From positions 450,058,014-450,122,013 of the forward strand of contig CM062810.1 of the NCBI GenBank assembly GCA_031772625.1: a stretch of DNA of 64,000 nucleotides, read 5' to 3'. This stretch comes from Pinus tabuliformis. Lineage: Eukaryota; Streptophyta; Pinopsida; Pinales; Pinaceae. Under the pieces are notes generated by a model, which had not been told where the DNA came from, made no database searches, and saw only the letters and a list, made by a program, of their open reading frames with translations. Made by a program: the position numbers and the translations under genes. Positions 47,700 to 60,888 of this stretch are shown one piece after another; position 1 is the stretch's first letter, and every line of letters begins with the position of its first letter.

Positions 47700-50220
47700 A
47701 TGGTTTGTGCGATTAGTTAAATGAGATCACTCAGATATTGGGATAGGAAAGTTGGCAACAATTGATGGGAAAATCTACAGCAACATGATAAAGGAGTTTG
47801 AACTATGAATATGTCTAGATAGCTAGAGTTCCAAAGATATTTGGGGTTACACAAAATCTGGGGGTGAGCGATATCAACACATTTGTTTTGGCCCAACTTT
47901 GGATTTAGTCAAGAGCCATAAAAAATTTCCAAGAGGTCATGGTTTTGTATGTTGTACCATCCAGATATGTGATGATCCGGGAGTATAGAAGTTTAATGAT
48001 GGACTTAGATCTTAGATACAATATCAAGGTGTTTCAACTTGTGGTCCCAAATCCTAGTTTTATGGGGAAAATAATTAATTTTGATGCTAAAGGTTATAAT
48101 CCAGGTTGAAAATAATCCAAGCATACCATGATTTTCAATGTTCACAAGGTCCCAAATCTAGATTTTATGGAATATGGTTACATGGTTTTGTATCTAAGCC
48201 CCAAAGAGCTAAGGAATCAAGTTGTATCTTGATCATTTGGACCAAATTTCCAACAATGAAAAAATAAAATAATATAGGTTGATATTTGGCCCAAATATAT
48301 TTGATTGATATGATAGACTATACATATTCCACGAATATTGACACTTAGGTGGTGAAGCAATCTTCAATAATCTGTGAAGTTTGGAAAAAGAATGGTTTGT
48401 AGTATTATTTTATTTGAAGGAATATAGTAAAGGAGTGAAATGAAGCCTATTGAAGAGATCTAAATGTAGAATTTTTTCATAGAATGTTTGTGAAGATGAG
48501 AAAAGGACTTGGAGCAGGGATTGAATTGCAGAACGAGGTAGCTATATAAAGAAAACCTATGGATCTATTATGAAAGAACGAAGCAACAAATGCTAACCAA
48601 CGCAGGTGAACAAGGATGAAACCAACGTTGAATGCAGGTGGCTAAGGAGGCAAGGTGTGTTGGGGCTAAAAACGCTGATTCTGAGCAATTGGTCCCAGAA
48701 ACTTAGAAATTTTGTAGATGTCATGCTTAGGGATTTGTGAAGGGATGATGAAAACATGTTCATGGATATTGATTGATCTAGTTTACAGGCCTATTGATCA
48801 GATCTGACAAAATGGTTTGTAACAAATTACCCCCTAAAGTACAAATTCAGAAGCAATAGCTGATGACTGAAGTGCTTTGCCTTGTGACAATTCTGGATCA
48901 AGAACAACTAGTCGAGATCATTGTCTATTACAATACATTTTCATCATGATATCACTGCTGAGGGAGGAATACCCATACTCAACACATAAGATAACATTAC
49001 ATGTACAATGATTAAGAAGTCGCGTCCATTGATGACAGAGAGTGGACCCATGCTTGGATGATTGTCTTTGTGATCATAACCATCATAATTTGTAATATTG
49101 TATTAATTATAAAATCATAGCCTGGATCGATGGAACTAGATCCAGGGTCTTCTATCTCGTTCGCTTGATCGTCCATGTACAAGTCTAGCCATGTGAATAT
49201 GTGAGTTGGAGTTGAACATGGTAGACACCATCTGATTACGACCAAAGATGTAAGTCAGTAAAAGATGCGAGAGAAACCACTGATGATGTTAATGGCTCTC
49301 AAGGTACCATAGTAAAATCTGTATGGTGTGAATGAATGAGTAGAACGCCATACATAATCTTTCGGTCGAAGGCCAATGATGAAAAATTTTCACCGAGAGA
49401 GAGGAAACTTGTCATTGATGTATGCAGGCCCCAAGGTACCAAAGGGAGTTTCTAAGTCAACTTCTTGGATGATGAGCTGGTGTCGACAGGAAGCAACCCA
49501 TCACAGGAGGGCCTTGATGTATCCTTCATAAACAACACAAAATGGGTATCAAGATTTGAGACAAAATGATGTTGATGTGGAACTAGTTCAGTAATGAAAA
49601 ACATGAATGAAGGCTTAAGAGTATCGTATCAGATAGTAACTGAAGTACTTCTCTTGCACATATCGACAACACTTTATGGATTTTACAAAATTGACACGAA
49701 ACTGATTACAAAGGCTTTGATATGGTGCGATGAACCAAAGAGGTAAGTAGATTTCCCAACCCAACAGTAATGGAGATGAAGTAAGAGAGTGTCATGTTCA
49801 AGAGTGACTCAATGCCATTAATAGGTCAAGTACATTGTTTTCCCAATTTCCCCAAACATTTCTGGTCAGTACCTCTTTATTTTTGACAATCTTGAGGAGG
49901 ATAACATATTCTTGATCTATAAGTTCATCCTTCAGATGAATCCCTCTGATTATTTTTAACAAACCCTAAGAAGGGGTGGTTTTTTCTCATCATGTTCGAT
50001 GAGTCCAACGTTGTTTGATGATTTTACAAGTCTAATGGAGGTGTAACTCGACTTCTTTTTCATGTTTAGAGATTTCAAAAAAGAGGCGAAAATAACTCTG
50101 TAGAAATTAATGTGGAGATTCAATATTTCTCATGAAATTTACTAAATCATAAGACTTGAAGCTACTCTACTAATTTGCGGAAGTTAATCCACCATCTAAA
50201 ACAAGAATAATTGACATGGA
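47700..50220 (-). mobile_element. Minus-strand gypsy-like fossil, left copy (3' part and LTR)
   Basis: In minus-strand reading, interior text (about 50.2-48.84 kb) is followed by a polypurine tract (TTTAGGGGGTAATT, 48838-48825) and an LTR starting TGTTACAAACC at 48824 and extending to roughly 47.7 kb. The interior matches the right-hand copy (60.9-62.1 kb) over more than 1 kb. Shared minus-strand peptide words such as DPGSS and LIIQEVDL show that this was coding. It is broken many times. The family is inferred from the right copy, which carries a retropepsin. A faded counterpart of the hairpin string lies at about 49.93-50.13 kb. Confidence 0.6.
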
Positions 50221-50229
50221 AAAGGAAAC

Positions 50230-50937
50230 ATCACACATAAACAAATATTTATGTAGGGGAAAGAAACTACTCAAAACCCCTTACTATCTGCATTGCATTA
50301 ATAAGATAATATAGATGAAATACAATGTTTTCTCAAGCCTGAGCACACCCTACAGCTGTATAGTCTATCTCTTGGCCTGAATAACTGATCTTGGCCCAAC
50401 ACTTAGCCAATCTCAAGCCTTCCCAAGCTCCTATTTCCTTGCGTTGTTCCCTTAGGAAATTTCCTCTATTTTTTTAGGAATTTCACACCAAGGAATTACG
50501 CATTAGCCTTAGTTCAATCTCTGATTGCATGAAACACCTATACATATGGGAATATGCTACAACTGATAGTAAAATGCCTTGGAATCTCCATATCAAATGG
50601 GTAACTCCAATTCTCTGGATGCAAACATTATTTTTGGTTGATTGATCAGTTAACTGGTTGATCACTGAGTGTCGTTGAAGTTAAACATCCACAACTAGAA
50701 CTAGTTAAACAAACAATAACTCAAATTAACTGAAAGAAATTGCTACAAATTAGCAATGAATCATGTATAAATGAAATCAAGTGTCTCTAACTCGAATTTA
50801 CTAAGTTAATTGAATGAAAAGAGCCATGTCACCTTAGTTAACTACCTCTAAGTATTTTGCTGAAATAGAAATTCAAATTTTAATCTAGTTTGACCAAGAA
50901 AAATTCAAAACTAGATTTTCTTGCTAAATTTTCAACA
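50230..50937 (-). repeat. 3' LTR of the minus-strand copia element
   Basis: In minus-strand reading, a purine tract (GAGAGGGAG, 50946-50938) is followed by TGTTGAAAATTTAGCAAG at 50937. The LTR runs leftwards to roughly 50.23 kb. The far end is a guess, because it merges with the gypsy-like copy and no 5' LTR is available for comparison. Confidence 0.6.
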
Positions 50938-52475
50938 CTCCCTCTCAATAATAAAGGGATTATCAGATACCCCAATCCTACTTCTATTGAACTCAAATTT
51001 TCCTCTTAAAATGCCTTTGTCAAAACATCTACATCTTGTTCCTTTGTAGGAATGTATTGCAACAACATAATCTGCCTTTGAACACAATATCGTAGATGGT
51101 GATACTAGATGTAAATATGATTGGATCGATGATGAAATAATGGATTCTCAGAGAGTTTGATACAACTCTAATTGTCACAGTAAATCATTGTAGGAGTCAT
51201 CTTCTAACCAGTAACCCAACACGAATCTTTGTCATCCAGATAGCCTCACATGTTGCTTGACTTGCAACCATGTACTCTGCTTCTAATGAGATGAGTGCCA
51301 CATATATCTGCTTGTTTTTGTACCAAGAAAATGGTTCTGACCCAACACTGAAAATTAATCTTGAAGTGCTCTTCTTGTCCAATGGAATCCCCACCCAATC
51401 TGCATCTATGAAGCATTGCAACTTCACTTCCTTTGTCAGTCTGTACTAAATACGAAACTAAGTAGTGCCCCAGAGGAATCTCAACACATGATTTGTTGAC
51501 TTCCAATACAGTTTGGTTGGATTAACCATTGCTTGACTAAGCTGGTTAACTGCATAACACATGTCTAGTCATGTGTTCACCAAATACATGAGTGAACCCA
51601 CAAGTTTCCTGTAAATGGTAACCTCCACTACTTCACTTAAAGTAGCATCCTCCTTCCTTAAGTTTCCTGCTAGATGAACCTCCATGGGCTTATACCTATC
51701 CATGTAGAACCTATGAAGTATCTCGTTGGAATGCTTGCCTTTGAGAGAAAAACAATTCCCCATCTCCTTGCCATAATTCCAAACCAAGGAAGTAGTGCAT
51801 AAGGCCCATGTCCTTCATCTCAAACTCTCTTGCAATGTCCTCCTTGCAAGATCTAATCAGCTACTCATCACCAGTAAGGATCAAGTCATCGACATATAAA
51901 AAAAAATCAATTATTTACCTTCTACCACAATGTGATAAAGGTTTTCATTTGCTTAAATTTTGGTGAATCCAAAACTTGTGAGATAACTATCGATCCTAGT
52001 ATACCAAGCACAGGGTGGTTGCTTGAATCCATATAATGCTCGCTTGAGTATGCACATATGCGAAACTATGTCAATGGTCTCAAACCCCTATGGCTGCTCA
52101 ATATACACCTCCTCCTCAATAAAACCATTGAGGAATGTTGTCTTCACATACATCTGGGGGATCTTCCACCCCATCTGTGTTAACAATTATCGAATTGACC
52201 TAATGGATGAGTACACTTGCTACTAGAGCAAAGGTATCCTCACAGCCAATTCCCTCCACCTTAGAGAACCCATTGGATACAAATATTGCCATGTGTTTCT
52301 CTATGCCATCATCTGTTGCATGCTTTGACTTGTAAAGCCATCTCAAACCAACCACTGATTTGTCTATTGGTCTTGGGAACACTTCCCAAACATTGTTTCT
52401 AACAATGGAATCATATTCCTCTACGATAACATCAACCTATATTGGTTTCTCTACATATTCCTCAAATGAGGATGA

Positions 52476-52632
52476 CTTTGTCTCTACAATCTCACTCATC
52501 ACAACCATGTAGCCAGTGTGCTGATTCAGTGACCTCTTCTGCCTGCGCTATGATGTGGTTGCTCCCACATTCTCTCTAGCATCTTGCAATAATCTGTCAG
52601 CTTCCTTGGTTCACTTCCTCCCTTCTTTGGAT
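52476..52632. repeat. Left copy of 157 bp flanking direct repeat
   Basis: Copia-derived sequence at 52476-52632 recurs at 58514-58670 with a few differences. Both begin CTTT(G/T)(T)... and end CCTTCTTTGGAT. The gypsy element at 52640-58513 lies between them. Seven bases (CCACCAA) separate this copy from the LTR. Confidence 0.85.
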
Positions 52633-52639
52633 CCACCAA

Positions 52640-53265
52640 TGATCCAGGTGGATATTGGTGGCCACCTGCCAAGTCCACTTAGATCCCCACCATTGTTTCT
52701 TTTAACTTTTTCAGTTTCCTTAATTGTAGCACAACTTACTATTTTTAGCAGTTTTTTCAGGTCCTGAACTTTCGAAGCCGTTTTGAGGCCCTAAACAACG
52801 TTTTTTCGGAAAATTGGGAGCAACATGGGTCCATCATGGACCCATGTTTCTCTTCCCAAATTTGTATTTCTCGGATAGATCTTTCTAACGAGATATTGTG
52901 TGCGTCAAACGGAGATCATAGGCCAAAGTTATGACCCCGGGAAGTTGATGTACCAATTTACCCAAACGGGGCCCACAGTTTGGTGTTTCATCTCCTAGGG
53001 TTAGGTTTTTGGATGTTTAAGGTTTTCCATTGTTTTTCAAAAATAAATAGGCCTTTGAGCCTCATTGTAAGACAGTTCAGAGGCATGTAGCTGCCACATA
53101 TCTTCTTAGAGATAAGCTACCATCGCACTAGCTAGTTTATTTCCATTTCTGTTTGTAAGCATATTTCAGTATTTTACATTAATGAAATGAAATATTATTT
53201 CTGCTACACCTTTGTGTTTATGGTTATCTATGTAATTTTTTGCATTCCTATTTAAGTCCGGATCA
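52640..53265 (+). repeat. 5' LTR of the gypsy element
   Basis: 626 bases, TGATCCAGGTGG to AAGTCCGGATCA, followed by the primer-binding site. The inverted ends TGATCC/GGATCA are longer than the usual TG/CA. Confidence 0.9.
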
Positions 53266-56200
53266 GTGGTATCAGAGAGGTCTGCTTTTTTTTCTCTGCT
53301 TTTCATTGCATGTCCCCAACGAGGTCGGGATATAAGGAGTTAGGGCTTGAACTGGTCGAACCTTTGCAAGACCAGCCTCGCAAATCCCGACGGCCTCCCA
53401 TAGTGGATGAAAAGAAAGACGAGGGGGCAGGAGATCCTATCAAAATCTTGCTCGAAGAAGCTCTCGAGCGACAAAGGAACACGATGATGGACAACTTGGC
53501 CCAAATCCTTCAGCGGCTACCTAGAGGTGACGCATCAGCTTCCAGCAACTCCTTTGGAAACGAAACGCCCTTTAAGGTACAAGTTAATTTGGAAATCCCC
53601 ACCTTCGAGGGTCAAATAGACGTAGATGCTGTAGATAAATGGTTAAATCTGCTAGAGGGTTATTTTTCTGTTCATGATTTTTCCAGTCGGGAAAATATTA
53701 TTTTCGATCTTCTCAAAGAAGCCCCCCACGTCAAGGACTGGTGGGAAACCTACTGCGAGCTGAAGGATGAAAGTACAGGCTCACTATTTTCAGCCGCACC
53801 CACTTGGGATTCATTCCGAGATGCCATCAAGGAGCAGTACTACCCTGTCGGAAGCTATGAGGATCAATACATAAAGTGGACCACACTGTGGCAAGGAAGG
53901 GACCAAGACGTGCCAGAGTTTACCAATATTTTCCATACCCTTCACACAAAGTTGGGTATCAAGGATTCAGAGTAGCATTTGGTACTCAAATATTGCGGTT
54001 GCCTACACAAGTACATCCAGGAAGAAATAGAATTCCTGAACATCCCCTCGCTCGGCACGACATACCGATATGCCATCAAGGTCGAGAAAAAGTTTAAACA
54101 GAAGAAGCGAGACTTTGGATTTGTGAATTCGAAGCAAGGGAAAGGTGCCCCCAAACCACAGAACAAAGGACAAAGCCAAGGTGGGACGACCCAAGACAAC
54201 TCGCCAAAGCTGCAAGAAAAGAACAACGCCGTGAAGCCGAAAAAGGACATGGGAAAGTGGTGTGAGTTCCATAAGAGCTCCACTTACAACAAAAGTGAGT
54301 GTCGGGCCAAGCAGTCTCTGGTAGCTGAGCTAAAGGTTTCAGAATCAGATGCATGTTCCGACTCTGATTCAGAACCTGACAAGGGGAATGACAAAGGGAA
54401 GCAGATTATTGATCCGGAGTCCAACACCATCGTTGCCACCATGAAGATATAGAAGGAGGAACCCGAAGATCCAGAGGAGGAGGAGCGTCTCTTCCACTCC
54501 CAGATGTGGGTAAAGGGCTCCCCACTACAGTTCATTGTCAACAGCGGGAGCCAAAAGAACCTCATTTCGGTAGAGATCGTGAAGCGGTTGGGCTTACCAA
54601 CCATAGCACATCCACAATCATACACCATCGGGTGGCTTCACCAAGGACAAGATCTTCGCGTGAGCCAGCAGTGTCGCCTTCTATACAATGTCAAGCCCTT
54701 CACGGATGAGGTATTGTGTGACATTGCTACCCTTGAAGTTTGTGATGTATTATTAGGACAACCATACTTGTGGAAGCGACATGCTGTGTATGAATCAAGG
54801 CCCCGTGCTGTTATTGCTACATTGGGAAATAAGTTGTACAGGATACCAGAGGTAGCACCGCCTATCACCATCTCTTTGGTTACTGCAAAACAATGCAGTA
54901 AGCTATTTTTAAAAATTGGGAAATTTGTTTTCCTTATGATACGCCCTCAAGGAAAGAAGAAGACGGTGGCCACAACCTCCAGACAGGTCCCCTTTGCACG
55001 ATACCTACAGATGGACAAGGTCGTGGAGGAGTACGAGGACATCTTCATCTCCACCGCAGGGGTTCCTCTGCACTGTTAGGTCAAGCACTCCATCGATCTG
55101 ACCCCAGTTGCGTCGCTGCCCAATGGACCAATCTATCGGCACTCCATTCTGGAGAACGATGAAATCAAGAGGCAGATTTAGGAGCTACTATAGAAAGGTC
55201 ACATCTGTCCGAGTTCATCACCTTGTGGGAGTCTGATTGTGTTGGTACAGAAGAAGGATGGGACTTGGAGACTCTGTGTTGACTATCGGGCGGTGAACAA
55301 GATCATTGTATGTAATAGGTACTTGATCCCATGGATTGATGACCTCCTGGACCAACTAAAGGGGGAAAAATATTTCATCAAGATCGATCTAAAGTGAGGA
55401 TATCACCAAGTACCAATCGAACCCTCTGATGTGTGGAAGACTGCGTTCAAAGCCAAGGAGGGCCTTTTCGAATGGTTGGTTATGCCTTCGGATTGATGAA
55501 TGCTCCTGCAACCTTCATGAGGCTAATGGATGACATCTTGCAGCCATTCACCAACTCATTTGTAGTGGTATACTTGGATGACATCCTAATCTTCAGCCAG
55601 AGTTGGGAAGAGCACCTCCACCACATCCAACAGGTTCTCCAAACACTGCGGCAACACAAGCTATGTGCCAATTTGGATAAATGCACTTTTGGCATGACCC
55701 AGCTTCAGTATATGGGATACATTATTGATGAAAAAGGGGTGCATGTGGATCCAGCCAAGATCCAAGTCATTCGGGATTGGCGATATCCAAACACTCTGAT
55801 AGAGCTCCGTAGCTTTTTAGGTCTTGCCAACTTCTACCGCAGGTTCGTGTTGGGGTTTTCTCATATCACTTGGCCCTTGAGTCAAGTCACCAAGGGAGGA
55901 GGGAAAAAAAAATTCTTTTGGTCTGAATCTCAACAGAAGGCATTCATAGAGTTGAAAGATTGCCTCTGCACGACACTAGTGCTCATGTTACCAGATTTGC
56001 AACAACCATTTGAGGTCAAGACAGATGCCTCTGACTATGCTATTGGGGCAGTCCTTACTCAACATGGGCATCCAGTGGCATATCACAGTGAGAGACCTTC
56101 AGACACAGTTCGGAAGTATCCTACTTATGACAAAGAGATGTATTCCATTGTGCAGGCTTGCCGACAACGGAAGCATTACATTTTGGGGAAGGAAACAGTC

Positions 56201-57893
56201 ATCGACACCGACCACTGACCCCTGCAGTTCATATAGACCCAAGGGAAATTGTAGAATGATCGCCATAAGAAATGGTCTACATACCTACAACAGTTCCATT
56301 TGAATATCAAGTATAAGAAGGGCAGTACCAATAATGTTGTAGATTGCCTTAATCAACCACCGATCATGGCGTTAACCACCGTGCTCAACTCTTGTGGGCA
56401 CGAGACTTCTGATTGGCCACGTCTCTACAAAAGCGACGCAGAATTCAGCCACACATACCAGACACTCTTGGAGGGTCGACATGTTCCAGATTTTCACCTC
56501 CAGGATGCCCTGTTATGCCATTTGGGTCACCTTTGTGTTCTTTCAAGCGAGCGTGCCAAGATGATTTGGGAAGCACACTACAGTTGGGCTGCTGGGCATT
56601 TCGGGGTCGAGAAAATGGTGGCAGTACTGCAAAAGTATTTCTATTGGCCGAATCTTCGACAGGATGTCGAGAAGTACATCAGATCATGCACTGCTTGCGC
56701 CATTGCCAAACTGACCATCAAGAAGCAAGGCCTCTATACCCCGCTGCCTACCCCTAGTCGACCTTGGGAATCCATCTCCATGGATTACATGTCAGGCCTT
56801 CCTTCCACTAAGCATGGAAACGACTGTGTTTTTGTGGTCGTCGATAGGTTCTCGAAGATGGCCATTATGGCGGTCTGCAAGAAGAATATCACATCAGAAG
56901 CCACCGCTAAACTCTTATTTGAACAAGTGTGGGTGCAATTTGGGATCCCACAGTCTATCATCTCAGATCGGGACAGCCGATTCCTCAGTACATTTTGGTC
57001 CAGTCTCTGGTCGATGCTGGACACCAAACTCACTAAGTCCACAACCTTCCATCCTCAAACTGATGGCCAGACATAGGTTGTCAACAAGATGGTTGTACAC
57101 ACTCTGCGCATGTACAACTCAAAGCATCCACACACATGGGATGAGAGCCTCCCCAATGTTCAACACAGCTACAACCGAGCTATTCATAGCTCGACTGGCC
57201 ACAACCCTTTTCAGGTGGGCTTGGGATTCCAGCCACTATGTCCCATTGATGTGGCCATGCCATTGTAGCTACTCACACAGATTCGGCTCATGTCCAGTCT
57301 AAAACAACTAAGCCAACTAGATTCATTGAGCACATCCAACATATTCTCCAGTAGGTCCATGAAATTCTGGAGAAACCAAATGCCAAGTACAAGCAACGAC
57401 ATTATCAACATCGGGTGCCACACAAGTTTCAGGTGGGCGACAAAGTCTGGTTGCATTTGCAAAAGGAACGCCTTACTAGAGCCTATCGGAAACTGAGACC
57501 ACTCCGATATGGTCCTTACACCATTACCAAGGCTGTGGGAGACAATGCATTTGAGGTCAGCATTCCCCCATTCCTTGGCCTGCGCCCAGTGTTCAATGTG
57601 GACCGCCTTCGGCCATACTTTCCACCATTACTAGACACATCCAACATTGCAGAACAACTCACACCCACATAATTAAATCTAGATTGCATGGAATAAGCTG
57701 CAACTAATCGGATCATGGACACACAGATCAAGCACACCCGCCAACAGAATATCCAACTGTATCGAGTTGTCAAATTAGGCCAACTCCTTCACCAAGGCAA
57801 GTGGCTCACCAGGGACCAAGTTCAACAGAAGTTTCCTCATCTCATGGAGGAGCTCAACTCAATGGGGACCATTGCTTCCTAAGGGGGGAGGAA

Positions 57894-58513
57894 TGATCCA
57901 GGTGGATATTGGTGGCCACCTACCAAGTCCACTTGGACCCCCACCATTGGTTCTCTCATCTTTTTCAGTTTCCTTAATTGTAGGACAACTTACTATTTTT
58001 AGTAGTTTTTCGGGTCTTGAACTTTCAGAGTTGTTTTGAGGCCCTAAATGACATTTTTTGGGAAAATTGGGAGCAACATGGGTCCATGGACCGATGTTTC
58101 TCTTCCCAAAGTTTTATTTCTCGAATAGATCTTTCTAATGAGATATTGTGCGTGTCAAACAGAGATCATATGCCAAAGCTACGACCCCGGGAAGTTGATG
58201 TACCAATTTACCCAAACGAGGCCCACAGTTTGGCGTTTCATCTTCTAGGGTTAGGTTTTTGGATGTTTAGGGTTTTCCATTGTTTTTCAACAATAAGTAG
58301 GCCTTCGAGCCTCATTGTAAGACAGTTCAGAGGCATGTAGCCGCCACATCTCTTCTCAGAGACAAGCTACATCGCCCTAGTTGGTTTATTTCCATTTCTG
58401 TTTGTAAGCATATTCAATATTTTACATTAATTAAATGAAGTATTATTTATGCTACACCTCTGTGTTTATGGTTATCTCTGTAATTTGTTGCATTCCTATT
58501 TAAATCCGGATCA
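57894..58513 (+). repeat. 3' LTR of the gypsy element
   Basis: 620 bases, collinear with 52640-53265 and ending AAATCCGGATCA. Scattered substitutions and a few small length differences separate the pair. Confidence 0.9.
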
Positions 58514-58670
58514 CTTTTTCCTCTACAATCTCACTCATCACAACCATGTAGCCAGTGTACCGATTCAGTACCTCTTCTACCTGCGCTATGATGTGGTTGC
58601 TCCCACATTCTCTCTAGCATCCTACAATAATCTGTCAGCTTCCTTGGTTCACTTCCTCCCTTCTTTGGAT
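58514..58670. repeat. Right copy of 157 bp flanking direct repeat
   Basis: It matches 52476-52632. The copia text continues past its end (GGCTCTGCTTG), whereas the left copy runs into CCACCAA and the gypsy LTR. Confidence 0.85.
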
Positions 58671-59829
58671 GGCTCTGCTTGATTAGATGACTCCACTTTG
58701 CTCCTTTTCTTGTGGATTCTCCACAACTTCCTAAGGTTCTTCCTTTAGAGCCAAAATCTCTTGATCAAGTTGCAACTCAAGCACCCTCTCAAGAGAACAC
58801 CTCATTGCCTTCTCCTCATCAAACTTCACATATCATCTGATCACTGTCATCTTGAGGGATAACAAGTGCACCCGGTAGTTGTTAGGTTTTTCTATGTACC
58901 CCACAAATATTCCCAACTCTACTGTCAACTATACATTTTTCCTTACTTCCTTGGAAACATGACAGTAGACTAATGATCAAAACATCCCGAAGTGTGACAC
59001 ATCTGGTTTCTTCCCTGAGAAAACTTCCTCTGGTGTACTGATGCCAAGAATCCTATGAGGACTCATGTTCTGCAAATAGACTATTGTGTTGCATGCTTTA
59101 GCCCAAAAGTGTAGAGGTAGGAAAAAGTCATGAAACATTTCCCATGCTTATCCCACAATACTTTTGTTCTTCCTTTCAGCCACCCCATTATGTTGTGGGT
59201 TATCAGGTGTTATCAAATCTCGTCAAAAGCCTTCCTGTGCAAATAAATTTTTAAACTCATTCAACATGTACTTACCACCGCTATCGCTCCTGAGAGCCTT
59301 CACTTTCATGCCAGTCTTTTTCTCAACAAGTGCTTTACAATCAACAAATTTGGAGAATTTTTGGTCTTTCTTCTACAAGAAGTAGATACAACACTTGCAT
59401 GAGAAATCATCTACAAATATAACATAATACATGTGCTTGGAAGTGGAGGTTGTTGAAAAATATCCATAGACATTAGAGTGGATCCTTTCAAGGGCTGTAT
59501 TTTTTGTTGTCCTGATAATTGAATGTAGATTTTGTGTACTTCCCCAATGTACATCCTTTGCATGTATCCTGTTGCTCTAGTGCTCCTTTGGGGAGGTCTG
59601 TAGAAATCTATTGCATGATCTTCAAAGCGGCATGGTGCAAATGGAGAAGTATTCTATGCCATAATTCATCGACATCTTAGCTCTACACCTTCTCTGCTTT
59701 TGCGCTCAATGCTGCATAATCTTCCACATATAATTTGTAGAGGTTCTTCACTCGAACCCTGATCTGCTTCACTTGTCCCGTGGCGATATGTCTCAGGAAA
59801 TACTTCCCTTTGTGAAATATCATATATGT

Positions 59830-60888
59830 TGTGGGGAAAAGTATCCGGCTCGGAATGACCCTATCCCTACTCTAAGGGCGATAGTTCCTTAGCAACAACT
59901 GAAAGTAAAGCTTTGATATTTTCCTTTATGAAAGTACAGAGAAGGAAGAAAAGATTGACCAACCGATATCCTTCGCTTTTGTCGATCTTGTCTTCTCTCT
60001 TCGTCCCTTGCTCCCAGCTCCTTGTTCCCTTGCCGGCCCAGCTACACAAAGATCCTAGACAAACAAGAGAGGGAAACTACAAGAAACATGTACTCATAAC
60101 TGATGCATGGATTAGAGTGAATCAGATATACAAGTAAATACAATACATCAATGCAATACAAGTATATAGGAGAACATTCAAAGCTTTATTGATAGAAGTA
60201 AAAGGTTCTGAGAAGGTTACAACCATCAATGGCTCCAATCCAGCAGCACCTCCCCAGCAGCAAGAAATCTCCTCTTCACCTCTACAAAAGCAATCACCCA
60301 ATAGCTCTAACTGTAAACCAACAGCACTTCCTTGCTTTGCACAAAATTCCAGCCTCCTTAGACCTCATAGAAGAGCTCTATATATAGGATATTTGGAGAA
60401 AGGATGAGTCAGCTTGAGACTGACCTAAAGCTGCCTTGTGTCCTTTCCCTCTTCAGTTAAACTTCAGTTCTTGAGTCCACTTGGAGATCCTTGCTTACAC
60501 ATGGAGATCAAGTACCTCTTACTCATCACAGGGCAAATCCCTTGAACCAAGTGTCAGTTTGGAAGCTTCCTGGGCAGTTGACACCTTGCAGAATGACTGT
60601 GCCACTTGGCCAATCTCGCCCAGCGCAGGTAGCCTTCATTGGATTTGACTTTCAGCGCAGGTACAAGGAGGAGCAGTTGACATTCAGCGCAGATGCTCAG
60701 TGGAGCAGCTGACATGATCCAAAAATAGCCTGTTTTTGAGTGTTTTCAGGTGGAGAACTGATAGGAAGTGCTGTGGTTCGCTGACCTTGTTCCTCTAGGG
60801 GTAAGAACAACATGTTTAGGGACTGAGGATCCCTGTAATTATTGACATTTCATGCTCCATGCTGCGAGGCACAAAAATGTCTATAACA
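59830..60888 (-). repeat. 3' LTR of the right-hand minus-strand gypsy-like element, with TATA box and poly(A) signal
   Basis: In minus-strand reading, a polypurine tract (TTTAGGGGGCAAC, 60901-60889) precedes TGTTATAGACA at 60888. A TATA box (CCTATATATAG, about 60388-60378) and a poly(A) signal (AATAAA, 60190-60185) lie about 190 bases apart, placing U3, R and U5. The far end, near 59.83 kb, is where copia text begins. Confidence 0.65.

Larger units (their letters stand above)
52640..58513 (+). mobile_element. Ty3/gypsy retrotransposon with all domains, inserted in copia
   Basis: The 5' LTR is 52640-53265 and the 3' LTR 57894-58513, with ends TGATCC...GGATCA. An initiator-Met primer-binding site (TGGTATCAGAG) lies at 53267-53277 and a polypurine tract (AAGGGGGGAGGAA) just before the 3' LTR. 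Plus-strand parts are: gag (about 53.3-54.4 kb, IPTFEGQIDVDAVDKWL), protease (about 54.5-54.8 kb, IVNSGSQKNLIS), reverse transcriptase (about 55.2-55.75 kb, YLDDILIFS), RNase H (about 55.95-56.25 kb, KTDASDYAIGAVL), integrase (about 56.55-57.2 kb, SMDYMSGLP and HPQTDGQT) and integrase end (57.4-57.67 kb, VFNVDRLRPYFPP). LTRs differ by roughly 7% by eye, so it is one of the younger elements here. It is broken, with about half a dozen interruptions. No 5 bp target duplication flanks it; 157 bp repeats do instead. Confidence 0.9.
50230..59830 (-). mobile_element. Decayed minus-strand Ty1/copia element, split by a gypsy insertion
   Basis: Minus-strand parts are: GAG-pre-integrase text (about 59.83-59.62 kb, GKYFLRHI and NLYKLYVEDY), integrase (about 59.45-58.95 kb, with a PDNPQHNGVAERKN stretch near 59.2 kb), then linker and reverse transcriptase (about 52.40-51.85 kb, VVGLRWLYKSK), and RT end with RNase H (about 51.79-51.20 kb, YRKLVGSLMYL, DADWVG, SLEAEYM), then the 3' LTR. 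The order integrase before RT is diagnostic of copia. The element at 52640-58513 lies between the halves. Another gypsy-like LTR abuts its 5' side near 59.83 kb, and no 5' LTR is visible. It is broken many times (more than ten) and is older than both insertions. Confidence 0.8.
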
